Shown: positions 52,084-60,793 of the stretch, piece after piece | Layout: the number at the start of each line of letters is the position of its first letter | Position numbering within the stretch: position 1 is the stretch's first letter | NCBI GenBank assembly: GCA_965249615.1 | Contig: CBDFMI010000004.1 | Location: 124,001 to 188,000, forward strand | Length of the DNA: 64,000 nucleotides | Reading direction: 5' to 3' | Source: G963555815 sp965249615 [NCBI: bacterium] | Lineage (GTDB): Bacteria; UBA8248; JACPRG01 | The notes under the pieces: generated by a model | Told to the model about the DNA's origin: nothing | Database searches by the model: none | Seen by the model: only the letters and a program-made list of their open reading frames with translations | Translations under genes and position numbers: made by a program

Positions 52084-54207
52084 ATGCTTTTTCAATTTCT
52101 CAACCCTATCTTCCTGTGGGGAGCCGTGGCGGCGGCTGTCCCCGTTCTGATCCACCTCATCCGCCGCAGGAAGACCCGGACGATCCGGTTCGCCATGCTG
52201 GATTTCATCCTCCAGTCCCAGAAGAAAATGGCCCGCAGGTTTCAGCTCAAGGAGTGGCTTCTGCTGACCATTCGGACCGCCCTGATCCTGGGGCTCGTCG
52301 GCCTTGGGGCGCACCCGGTGTTCTCCCTGTCCCCCGATCCCGGTCTCCCCGGTCTTGCGGGGAAAGGGCCGAGTCATCTCGTCGTCATCTTGGACAATTC
52401 CATGAGTATGAGCTTCGTCGAAAGCGGGACAACGCGTCTTCAGGCCGCCCGGGAGTGGGCGAAGGAGCGTCTGGGATCTCTTCGTGGAACCCAGATCGCT
52501 GTCCTCTCCACAGGGCCTGGTGAGCAGGGGTTACCCCAATTCCAGGATGCCCCCTCGGCCATCGCCACCCTTGATGCGGTCTCGCCCTCTCACGGGGAGG
52601 CCGATATCCTGGGCGCCTTCAGAAGGGCCTATGGCCTCTTTCGGTCTATCTCGGGAGCCGACAAGGAGATCCTCCTTCTCACAGACGGGGCGAACACGGG
52701 TTGGGACACCTTTTCTGTCGGGAATCTGAAGACGGTGGACCCTGATGTGCAGATCCGTCTCGTCCGCTTCGGAAAAAAGGAGGGGGACCCGAACGCGGCT
52801 ATCCTCTCTCTGCGCTTGAAGGAGGAGAGGGTGGCCAAAGGGGTCGCGGCGACTCTCATGGTGCGGGTGAAGAATTTTGGTCTTCAAGCGTTGAGGGACC
52901 TCGTCTTGGAACTTCATGCGGGGGGACGAAAGGTGGATGAGCGGGTCCTTCGGCTGGATCCGGGTGCCGAGGAGGACGTGACCTTTGAATCCGTCTTTGG
53001 CGAAACCGGAGAGATCCCGGGCACTGTCCGGCTTCGCTCAGACCCCCTTGCCGAGGACAACACCCATCACTTCGCCCTCTTCGTCCGGGAGCCCCCCCGT
53101 GTCCTGGCAGTGGACGGAGACCCAAAAACCTCTCTTTTGGGGAGCGAGACTTTTTATCTTTTGAACGCCCTCGACCCGGCTGGCGTGACAGAGGTCCCCC
53201 GGTTTAGAGTCCGCTGGGTGACGCCGGAGGGTCTGGATCGTGAGGATCTCGGTGATCACGACGCCATCATCCTGGCCAACGTCAGCGAAGTTTCGGCCCC
53301 GGTCCGGGCGGCGCTCAGCGAATTCGTCTGGGGCGGCGGGGGCCTTCTGTTTTTCCTGGGGGACCGGGTCTCTCCGGAGGGATATAACGGAGATTTCGGT
53401 GAATCGGATCTTCTTCCCGCTCGGTTCCTGAGCGTTCAGACGAGAGGCGAAAATGCCCCGGAGGGCGTCGGAGAGATGACGGCTTCACATCCAGCTCTTG
53501 GCGCTTTTGAGGACCTGGGGCTCGACGTCTTCTCGGGTGTTCGGGTTTGGCGCTACTTCGCCCTGGAGGAAAGGGAGGGGGCGAAGAGCCTCCTTCGTCT
53601 GGAGGGAGGCTCTCCCCTTCTGGTGGAGCGCTTGCTGGGAAAGGGCCGGGTGATGGTTTTCGCCTCGACGGCCGACCGGGACTGGAACGACTTTTCCATC
53701 CAGGCGCCCTATCTTCCCTTTATCCAGAATCTCCTCCTTTATTTGGGTTGCCGGGATTGCCCGGGGGGAGAGCTCCCCAGGGCCCTTGCCGAAGACCTGC
53801 CGGTGGGGGAGGAAAAGGAGATCGTGCTTGCCCCCCATCTGGTCGGCCAGGAGGTCACGGTGGAGGACCCCGAGGGCCGAAGAGAGGGGTTTCTGGCCTC
53901 TGGGGAGGATCAGGCCAGGGTGGTCTACCGGGCGACCCACCAGCCGGGGATCTACCGGGCCCGCTGGGTGGACGGGGCCACCACTTTTTCCGTCCATCCG
54001 CCCGCCCAAGAATCCGATCTGACCCCCATCGGGGCCGAGGAGCTGAAGGAGAAATTTGGCCGCCTTCCCCTGGAAGGGCTCTGGCGTCACGAGTTGCCTG
54101 AGAATTACAATCCCTGGCAGAGGGCGCAGCGGGATCTCACGTCCGCTTTCCTCTGGGTCCTGTTTGGGCTGCTGGCGGTCGAAGTCGTCGTGGCGAACCG
54201 GTTTTGA
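52084..54207 (+). CDS. BatA-type vWA membrane protein
   Basis: 707 residues. The N-terminal BatA domain (FLNPIFLWGAVAAAVPVLIHLIRRRK) and a second helix near 60, then a vWA domain with VVILDNSMSMSFV. A class I GATase-like segment around 330-420 (AIILANVSEVSAPVRAALSEFVWGGGGLLFFLGD) follows, and a C-terminal helix (FLWVLFGLLAVEVVVA). Inner-membrane protein with a periplasmic body. Partner of the DUF58/MoxR pair. Confidence 0.88.
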   Translation: MLFQFLNPIFLWGAVAAAVPVLIHLIRRRKTRTIRFAMLDFILQSQKKMARRFQLKEWLLLTIRTALILGLVGLGAHPVFSLSPDPGLPGLAGKGPSHLVVILDNSMSMSFVESGTTRLQAAREWAKERLGSLRGTQIAVLSTGPGEQGLPQFQDAPSAIATLDAVSPSHGEADILGAFRRAYGLFRSISGADKEILLLTDGANTGWDTFSVGNLKTVDPDVQIRLVRFGKKEGDPNAAILSLRLKEERVAKGVAATLMVRVKNFGLQALRDLVLELHAGGRKVDERVLRLDPGAEEDVTFESVFGETGEIPGTVRLRSDPLAEDNTHHFALFVREPPRVLAVDGDPKTSLLGSETFYLLNALDPAGVTEVPRFRVRWVTPEGLDREDLGDHDAIILANVSEVSAPVRAALSEFVWGGGGLLFFLGDRVSPEGYNGDFGESDLLPARFLSVQTRGENAPEGVGEMTASHPALGAFEDLGLDVFSGVRVWRYFALEEREGAKSLLRLEGGSPLLVERLLGKGRVMVFASTADRDWNDFSIQAPYLPFIQNLLLYLGCRDCPGGELPRALAEDLPVGEEKEIVLAPHLVGQEVTVEDPEGRREGFLASGEDQARVVYRATHQPGIYRARWVDGATTFSVHPPAQESDLTPIGAEELKEKFGRLPLEGLWRHELPENYNPWQRAQRDLTSAFLWVLFGLLAVEVVVANRF

Positions 54208-54217
54208 AGGAGATGGC

Positions 54218-55009
54218 TTGAATCGACGAAGGTTTTTGAAAATCCTGGCGGGGGCGACGGCTTGGCCCTGGATAAAAAGCCTTGCGGTCCCTCGTTCGGT
54301 TCTGGGCCAAGGCTTGGGAGTGGACGACGCAGACCGCAGCCCAGAGAATTTCGTCTTCGCCCAACTTCAATACCGGGGGGGGTCCTGGGACCCGCACCCC
54401 CTGGCCTATCCCACGCTGCTTCAGGAGGTCATGGACCGCACGAGTGTCGAGGCTGACCTGCAGCGCAAGATTCTGCGGCCGGGGGACCCCCAGATCTTTT
54501 CCTATCCATTTCTCTATCTCGCGGGCGCGGAGGCCTTCGAGCCTTTCAGCCAGGAGGAACGAGCCCTCCTTCGGAGGTTTCTTGAGAGCGGAGGTTTTCT
54601 CCTGGCCGATGACGCCGCCGGTGTTGCCGAGAGCGGCTTTGACGCCTCCTTCCGGGAGGAGATGCGAAACCTCTTTCCCCAAATCGACCTTCAGCGTCTT
54701 TCCTCTAATCACACAGTTTTCCGAACCTTTTATTTGGTAAAACAAGTCGCCGGACGACAAATCGTGCGCCCCTATCTGGAGGGGATCACCATCGGGGACG
54801 TCACACCCGTGATCTACGCTCGAAACGATCTTGGCGGGGCCTGGGAGCGAGACCTGGCTGGACACTGGCTCTACCCCTGCGAGCCGGGCGGAGAGTCCCA
54901 GCGCCGTGAGGCTTTCAAATTAGGGGTCAACCTCGTGCTCTACACCCTGACGGCGACCTACAAGGATGACGATATCCACACGCCTTTCATCAGGCGGCGC
55001 GTGGGATAA
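54218..55009 (+). CDS. Tat-exported DUF4159 protein
   Basis: 263 residues from TTG 54218, with AAGGAG seven bases upstream. NRRRFLKILAGATAWPW is a twin-arginine signal, so export should use Tat. The mature part is DUF4159: FVFAQLQYRGGSWDPHP, the ILRPGDPQIFSYPFLYLAG block, FLLADDAAGVAESGFDASFREEM and a C-terminal NDLGGAWERD. It probably folds before export. Its stop is 16 bp before the next ATG. Confidence 0.88.
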   Translation: MNRRRFLKILAGATAWPWIKSLAVPRSVLGQGLGVDDADRSPENFVFAQLQYRGGSWDPHPLAYPTLLQEVMDRTSVEADLQRKILRPGDPQIFSYPFLYLAGAEAFEPFSQEERALLRRFLESGGFLLADDAAGVAESGFDASFREEMRNLFPQIDLQRLSSNHTVFRTFYLVKQVAGRQIVRPYLEGITIGDVTPVIYARNDLGGAWERDLAGHWLYPCEPGGESQRREAFKLGVNLVLYTLTATYKDDDIHTPFIRRRVG

Positions 55010-55025
55010 GCGGAGGGGAATCGCC

Positions 55026-57311
55026 ATGAATCCAGACTCCTTTGTTCGGGAGACCTTCTACTGGGGCCAGACGCCCTCTCTGGCCTGGTTTCTGCCCCTT
55101 TCGGTCGCTGCCCTGGTCCTCCTTTTGGCCTATGTGTTCTGGACTCGACAGCGGTTGGGGACGCCGATGGCTTTAGTCTTGGCGGGCCTCAGACTCCTCA
55201 CCTTTGGCGTCCTCCTCAGCTTTCTCTTTCATCCCACGCTTCTTCGACAAACCCTGAGACGCCTTCCCTCCGAAGTGGCCGTTCTGGTAGACACGTCGGG
55301 CAGCATGGACATCCGGGAAAAAGGTACGAAGGAGAGGCGTCTTGAGCGGGCGAAGGCGCTCCTCTCAGCAGAGGACTCACCGCTTCGCCGCGTCCTCTCT
55401 GAGGCGGGAAGGGTCCACTACTTCGCCTTTGACCGAGAGACAAAAGCCCTTCAGGAGGCCGATCTTCCCGGGCTGGAGGCCGGGGGAACGGGGACGGATA
55501 TCACGGAGGCCCTGGATGAAGTAAAGAAAGCCTTCCCGGGCACTCCTCTCTCGGCGGCCATCCTCTTTAGCGATGGAGCGGCGAATCTGGGCGCGTCGGA
55601 AGGGGTTGGGGCGGCCGAGGGTTTCGGGGCCCCTGTGGTGGCCATCGGGGTGGGGGATCGATCCAGGTTCAAGGACCTGCAGCTCCTCGACCTGAACGCG
55701 CCAGACTTGGCGTTTATCGACCACGAGGCGAATGTCCGCTTCAAGGTGCGGGCCCTCGGGTTCCAGGGAAAACGGGTGCCCCTGGTCCTCAAGAGGGCGG
55801 GTCAGGTCATCGCCACCCGGGTCCTCACTGTTTCGGAGGATTCCTCCGAGCAGGAGGTGGAATTCAAGTTTGTCCCCCAGGAGGTCGGCCACTTCCGGTT
55901 CTCCGTGGAGGCCGCCTTCCAGGTGGGCGAGCACAGTCGCGACAACAACTCGCGTTCCTTTCCCCTTCCAGTCTTGCGGGATAAACTCCGCATCCTCTAT
56001 GTGAGCGGGCGGCCCACTTGGAGTTACCGCTTTTTCCGGCAGGCCTTGAAGGGCGATCCCGGCTTTGACCTCGTTTCCTTCGTCATCCTGCGCACCATCA
56101 CCGATTCGGTTGACATCCCCCAGAACGAACTCAGTCTGATCTCCTTCCCTACGGAGCGGATCTTTACCAAAGAGCTCGAGAATTTCGACCTCCTCATCTT
56201 CGATAACTTCTCCTTCCGCGTCTATTTCCCCTATTACTATCTGGAGAACATCGCCCGGTACGTTGAGCAGGGGGGGGCCTTCCTCATGCTGGGAGGGGAG
56301 GACTCTTTCGGGGGAGGTGGCTACGCCAACACCGCCGTGGAGGCCATCCTTCCGGTGGAGCTCAACCGCCCGGCGCAGCCTTATGTCGTCGGCCCGGTGC
56401 AGCCAACCCTGAGCAGTACCGGAAAGACTCACCCCATCACCCAGCTCTCACCGGACCCCGAAGAAAACCTCAGGATCTGGTCGCGCCTGCCCGCCCTTCG
56501 TGGCTATAACCCGACCCTTCGGACCAAGTCGGAGGCGACGGTCCTGGCCGTCCTGGGGACAGAGGATGGCCCGGAAGAATTTGGCTCGCCTCTTATGGCG
56601 GTGATGGATTCAGGCCGGGGGAGGACGATGGCCATCCTCACAGATTCCCTCTGGCGGTGGAACTTTGAGATGGTTGGAGCGGGGTTGGGAAATCAACCCT
56701 ATCTGCGGCTGGTGAAAAGTGCCATTCACTGGCTCTCCCGGTCCCCTTCGCTGGATCGGGTTCGCCTCTCCTCCCTTCAGAGCCACTACCGGACCGGGGA
56801 GGAAGTGGAGGTCCGCCTGCGCATTCTCGGTGAAGACTACCGCCCCTCCCCAGCGGGCGAGGTGGTGGGCTCTCTCATGGACCCAAACGGGCTTCAAATT
56901 CCCCTTCGGTTCGAGGCCGCCGGCGAGCCCGGCCTCTATGTGGCCCGCTCCCTTCTGAAAATTCCTGGTCCTTACCGGGTCTCGGCAGAGGCCCGTCGGG
57001 GAGATCTGACGCTGGGGACCAGCGAGATTTCCCTGACCGTGCAACGCTTTGACCTGGAGACGGAGGACGCGTCCCCCCGTGGAGAGTATCTTCGCGCCTT
57101 GGCCGGGGCCTCGGGCGGGGTTTATTTTGAGGCTTCGGCCTTTGATGACACCTCTGCCGAGGAGGTGGGCCGCCTTCTTGAAGGACGGGCCCGGCACGAC
57201 CTGGTGGAGGAGCGGGAGCTGCCCTTGTGGCGGATTGAATATGTCTTCGCTGCCCTTGTCCTTCTTCTGGGGGCCGAATGGGTGCTTCGCCGAAGGAGGG
57301 GGCTTTCTTAG
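55026..57311 (+). CDS. vWA and GATase-like membrane protein
   Basis: 761 residues, ATG after GAGGGG. Two N-terminal helices (about 21-37, 47-67) then a vWA domain with VLVDTSGSMDIREKG (MIDAS, 87-101), then Ig-like repeats, then a glutamine amidotransferase-like domain (DLLIFDNFSF, YVEQGGAFLMLGGEDSFGGGGY). A further beta domain and a C-terminal helix (YVFAALVLLLGAEWVLR) end the protein. This is the BatB/large-vWA member of the cluster. Confidence 0.86.
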   Translation: MNPDSFVRETFYWGQTPSLAWFLPLSVAALVLLLAYVFWTRQRLGTPMALVLAGLRLLTFGVLLSFLFHPTLLRQTLRRLPSEVAVLVDTSGSMDIREKGTKERRLERAKALLSAEDSPLRRVLSEAGRVHYFAFDRETKALQEADLPGLEAGGTGTDITEALDEVKKAFPGTPLSAAILFSDGAANLGASEGVGAAEGFGAPVVAIGVGDRSRFKDLQLLDLNAPDLAFIDHEANVRFKVRALGFQGKRVPLVLKRAGQVIATRVLTVSEDSSEQEVEFKFVPQEVGHFRFSVEAAFQVGEHSRDNNSRSFPLPVLRDKLRILYVSGRPTWSYRFFRQALKGDPGFDLVSFVILRTITDSVDIPQNELSLISFPTERIFTKELENFDLLIFDNFSFRVYFPYYYLENIARYVEQGGAFLMLGGEDSFGGGGYANTAVEAILPVELNRPAQPYVVGPVQPTLSSTGKTHPITQLSPDPEENLRIWSRLPALRGYNPTLRTKSEATVLAVLGTEDGPEEFGSPLMAVMDSGRGRTMAILTDSLWRWNFEMVGAGLGNQPYLRLVKSAIHWLSRSPSLDRVRLSSLQSHYRTGEEVEVRLRILGEDYRPSPAGEVVGSLMDPNGLQIPLRFEAAGEPGLYVARSLLKIPGPYRVSAEARRGDLTLGTSEISLTVQRFDLETEDASPRGEYLRALAGASGGVYFEASAFDDTSAEEVGRLLEGRARHDLVEERELPLWRIEYVFAALVLLLGAEWVLRRRRGLS

Positions 57312-57345
57312 CCTCACCTTTTGAGTTTTCGCCGATGGAAAGGCT

Positions 57346-57351
57346 TATAAT
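57346..57351 (+). promoter_or_regulatory. Candidate internal promoter before the lipoprotein gene
   Basis: TATAAT perfect -10 with TTGAGT 19 bp upstream. Spacing is long, so this is tentative. It would allow the lipoprotein gene to be expressed separately. Confidence 0.35.
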
Positions 57352-57488
57352 CGCTAAAATCATCTGCGGCAGGTTCGGTGTCCTGCCCGGTGGAGAGGTC
57401 GTGGACGAAGGCTTCGAAGGGCAGCGCTTAGGGCAGAAAGAGAGACGTTCGATGGCAACACCCACTACGCCCCGTGGCAGGTGGTGAC

Positions 57489-58274
57489 GTGAACCTTCGG
57501 GTGGGGACAACCCCCCGCAGGTCTCGGCGCACCCTGGGAGTGGTCCTCGCGGTCCTTGGGGTGTTTATGCTGACCGCCTGCGCCAGGACCGTCAAAGAGC
57601 GCTCTCTCGAACGCTCCAGCGTGCTTTGGGATTTTCGGGTGGAGGTCCCCTCTGACCCATGGGAGGAGGGGCTTGGGGTGTCCCCCTTCGTTCAGCGGGA
57701 GACGAGCGTTCTCACGGACTTGGCCTACCACAATCCCTTCACCGGGGGGGCCATCTTCCTTCGGGTCCGTCCTCTCTGGTTTCGCTACGGGGATTTCAAC
57801 ATCGAGGATCATGCCCGGGGGGCCTATCGGGCCTTTGTCGAGATTGAAGGAAACGATCTCCGGGTCTATAAGGACGGCCATTTCGTGCCACTGCAAGAGG
57901 GGTGGCAAACGAAGGACGTGGCGGGGCAGTATCAGAGGATTGAGATCCCCTTGAGGGGGAGCATCTCCCGATTCGAGGTGGATGAGGAGGACGAGGAGAG
58001 GCGGGTTGAAGAGGAGATAGAGGAAGCGGAGGAAGAAGAGGATAAGTTCGGCCCGGAGAACAGGATCGAGGTGCAACGAAGGAGGAATGAACTGAGGCGC
58101 ACACTACCCCGGATTACCCAGGACACCTCGGCCAAGATCGTCATCATCTTGCGGCGTTCCGCTCCCTCTGACCTTCTTTATACGTTTTATTTCGTCGGCC
58201 ACGAGCTGGCCTCTCCGCAGGACCTCGAGACCTTTGACCGCCTCGTGGAAAGTTTTGAGATATCGAGGAAGTAG
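57489..58274 (+). CDS. Lipoprotein of unknown function
   Basis: 261 residues from GTG 57489 (AGGTGG upstream). A twin-Arg-like basic start and a lipobox LTAC (Cys31) predict a lipid-anchored protein. A beta-rich middle is followed by a striking acidic helix (DEEDEERRVEEEIEEAEEEED, about 165-185), and a C-terminal VIILRRSAPSDLLYTFYFVGHELA segment. No recognised family. Last gene of the Bat-type operon, 178 bp after the vWA gene. Confidence 0.75.
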   Translation: MNLRVGTTPRRSRRTLGVVLAVLGVFMLTACARTVKERSLERSSVLWDFRVEVPSDPWEEGLGVSPFVQRETSVLTDLAYHNPFTGGAIFLRVRPLWFRYGDFNIEDHARGAYRAFVEIEGNDLRVYKDGHFVPLQEGWQTKDVAGQYQRIEIPLRGSISRFEVDEEDEERRVEEEIEEAEEEEDKFGPENRIEVQRRRNELRRTLPRITQDTSAKIVIILRRSAPSDLLYTFYFVGHELASPQDLETFDRLVESFEISRK

Positions 58275-58356
58275 ACGTTCTCCCGCCTTGCTCCCGATGG
58301 TTGGATTCCCGGTGGTGGAGGACCCAGGGAAAACTGGGTTAAGCAGTCTTTAGACC

Positions 58357-58905
58357 GTGAAGTGGCCCTTTGTCATCGGTGTCCTCTCGGATACCCATAG
58401 ATACCTTGACCCGCAAGTCTTCTCCCTTTTTAAGGATGTGGACCACATCCTCCACGCGGGGGACCTCGGCTCTGAAGAGGTGGCCGTCGAGCTCGAGGCC
58501 CTGGTGCCCCTGACGGCCGTTTCAGGGAATGTGGATGGCCACCTCCCCGCTGGACGATTTCCCCCCTTCAACCGTTTTAAGGCGAGAGGATGGAGCTTCC
58601 TCGTTACGCACGAGGCCCTGATGGGAGATCGAATGGTTGAGGAGCTGGAACGGGTCCTAGAGCTTGAGCGGGCCGACGTCGTTATCTTTGGCCATTCCCA
58701 TCAGCCCTTCTACGGTCAGGTCGGGGACCAATACCTCTTCAACCCTGGTGCCGCCGGGAAGAAGAGGTTTCGCCTCCCAAGGACAGTGGGGCGCCTGGTG
58801 ATGGAAAAGGATGGGACCTTGAGGGGCTCCGTTATCTCGCTGGAGGGTGAATCCGGGGATGAGGGAACCTTTGTGGTCAGGGGCCCTCTCGAGGGAGGGA
58901 AATAG
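58357..58905 (+). CDS. Metallophosphoesterase, YfcE/MJ0936 family
   Basis: 182 residues. IGVLSDTHRYLDP, ILHAGDLGSEEV, VSGNVDG and VIFGHSHQPFYG, FNPGAAGKKR are the full phosphodiesterase metal-ligand set. Acts on cyclic or simple phosphodiesters in the cytosol. GTG start. Confidence 0.92.
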   Translation: MKWPFVIGVLSDTHRYLDPQVFSLFKDVDHILHAGDLGSEEVAVELEALVPLTAVSGNVDGHLPAGRFPPFNRFKARGWSFLVTHEALMGDRMVEELERVLELERADVVIFGHSHQPFYGQVGDQYLFNPGAAGKKRFRLPRTVGRLVMEKDGTLRGSVISLEGESGDEGTFVVRGPLEGGK

Positions 58906-59005
58906 AGACGCGAGAGGCGGGGACTTGCCAATCGGGTCGGGCGGACTATATGTTTTGTTTTTATAGGGTGATTGAAGGGCAGGGTTTCACAACGGAGGTG
59001 AGTCC

Positions 59006-60736
59006 TTGGGAGTAATCCTGGCCAAGACGGCGGGTTTTTGCTGGGGCGTGAAGCGCGCCATTGACATCGCCCTCGATACGGCCAGCGAGGCAGAGGGCAA
59101 GGTCTACACCCACGGCCCTATCATCCATAACCCACAGGCCGTTGAGCTCCTGGAACAGAAGAATGTCCAGGTCCTGCCGGCTGAGGAACACCCTCAAGAG
59201 GGAACGGTGGTGATCCGGGCCCACGGTGTCTCCCCTCAGACCCGGGCCGAGATCAAGAGCTGGGGGCTGGCATTCAAGGACGCGACCTGTCCCATCGTGG
59301 CCCAGGTCCAGGGGGTCACGAAGAAGTACGCCCGAAAGGGCTATACGACCGTCATCATCGGTGAGGAAGGACACCCCGAGATCGTGGGCCTCCTGGGCTT
59401 TTCTCAGGGAAGGGGGATCGTGGTCCGGTCCATTGAAGATGTGAAGCGCCTTCCCCCCTTGGCAAAGGTCAATGTGGTCGCCCAGACGACGACCAACACG
59501 CTGGAGTTTAAAAATATCGTCAAGGCGCTGAAGGAAAAGTATCCTGGCTGCCTTGTCCATAACACCATCTGCCAGGACACCATCGACCGGCAAGAGGAGA
59601 TCGTCACGCTGGCCCAGGCCGTGAACGCCTTGGTGGTCGTCGGAGGGCACAACAGCGGCAACACCCAGCGCTTGGCCGAGATCTCGCGCTCTTTCGGGAC
59701 CCCCACCTTTCACGTGGAGACCGAGGAGGAGTTAGACCTGGAAGCTCTTTCCCACTACGAGGATATCGGCGTCATCGCCGGGGCCTCCACACCGAGCTGG
59801 ATGATCCGGCGGGTCATCGACGCCATTGAGGGTGCAAAAGGTGCGGCCTCGGCCCTGGGGACGGGCTGGCAGAAGGTGGCTGAATTCTTCCTGAAGTCGA
59901 ATATCTATGCGGCCGGCGCCGCCGCCTGTCTGGCCCTGGCCGTCAATTTGCTTCAGGGTTACCCGCTCCCCCGCTGGTTCTTCCTTATTCCAGCCCTCTA
60001 TATCTTCGGACTGCACACCTTCAACTCCTGGAGCAATTTGGAGGCAAACCGTTATAACGACCCCGTTCGCGCTAGGTTCTACGAACGGTACTGGATCCCC
60101 ATGATAGCCCTGGCCTCAGCGGCCCTCATCGGGGGACTCACCTTGATCGCCCTGACCTCTCTTCCGGCCTTTGCCTTGCTCCTGACTGCCAGCGGCCTCG
60201 GGACCTATTACACCCTTCGCATCGAGCCAAGGAAGTTCAAGCGGCTGGACCTTTGGAGGCTGCCTGCCTCCCGCTGTCTTGTCACGCCTCTTGCCTGGAT
60301 CTTAGTCACGGTCCTTTTGCCCCTCTGGGTCGCCCCAGCGGGATTTCTCCAGACCATCTCTCTGGGGACCCTGGTGGCGGCTCTCTTTGTGTTGCCCCTT
60401 ATCTTCAGCGTGTCGGCCATGGTGGATCTCCGGGACATCCAGGGGGATCGGATCGTCGGCAAGGACACCCTCCCGCTTCTCATCAGCACCTGGATGACCC
60501 GAAAGACGATCGTGGCCGCTTGCGCCGCCACGGCGGTGGGTCTCTCCCTGGCCGCTCTGCTGGGGTGGACGACCCCCATCGGGTATCTCTTCATCGCCTC
60601 CCCAGCCTACACCGTGTGGGCCCTTTACTTCTCCCACAAGCGGAAGGTGATGAGCCTTCTCCTGAACCAGACCCTCATCGAGGGGGCCATAATGTTCCCA
60701 GGCCTCATCGCCCTCGGATGGCATCTCGCCGGGTGA
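59006..60736 (+). CDS. ispH: IspH fused to a UbiA-type prenyltransferase
   Basis: 576 residues from a TTG after GGAGGTGAG. Residues 1-285 are 4-hydroxy-3-methylbut-2-enyl diphosphate reductase: AGFCWGVKRAID (Cys12), DATCPIV (Cys95), NTICQDT (Cys189) as the three cluster Cys, and THGPIIHNP, RAHGVSP, AQTTTNT, GHNSGNT. Residues about 290-576 are a UbiA-type membrane domain with NSWSNLEANRYNDP (340-353) as a diverged first Asp motif and DLRDIQGDRIVGKD (474-487) as the second. It would make and perhaps channel isoprenoid diphosphates to an aromatic or other acceptor. Confidence 0.9.
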   Translation: MGVILAKTAGFCWGVKRAIDIALDTASEAEGKVYTHGPIIHNPQAVELLEQKNVQVLPAEEHPQEGTVVIRAHGVSPQTRAEIKSWGLAFKDATCPIVAQVQGVTKKYARKGYTTVIIGEEGHPEIVGLLGFSQGRGIVVRSIEDVKRLPPLAKVNVVAQTTTNTLEFKNIVKALKEKYPGCLVHNTICQDTIDRQEEIVTLAQAVNALVVVGGHNSGNTQRLAEISRSFGTPTFHVETEEELDLEALSHYEDIGVIAGASTPSWMIRRVIDAIEGAKGAASALGTGWQKVAEFFLKSNIYAAGAAACLALAVNLLQGYPLPRWFFLIPALYIFGLHTFNSWSNLEANRYNDPVRARFYERYWIPMIALASAALIGGLTLIALTSLPAFALLLTASGLGTYYTLRIEPRKFKRLDLWRLPASRCLVTPLAWILVTVLLPLWVAPAGFLQTISLGTLVAALFVLPLIFSVSAMVDLRDIQGDRIVGKDTLPLLISTWMTRKTIVAACAATAVGLSLAALLGWTTPIGYLFIASPAYTVWALYFSHKRKVMSLLLNQTLIEGAIMFPGLIALGWHLAG

Positions 60737-60793
60737 AGGTTCCTCAGACCAGGCCTCTTGGATGATGTCCAAGAGGCATAGGCGGACTCTCTC

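Noticed and set aside
57278-57487. Small plus-strand frame between the vWA gene and the lipoprotein gene
   Set aside because: It starts inside the vWA gene, its internal ATG lacks a ribosome-binding site, and it overlaps a candidate promoter.
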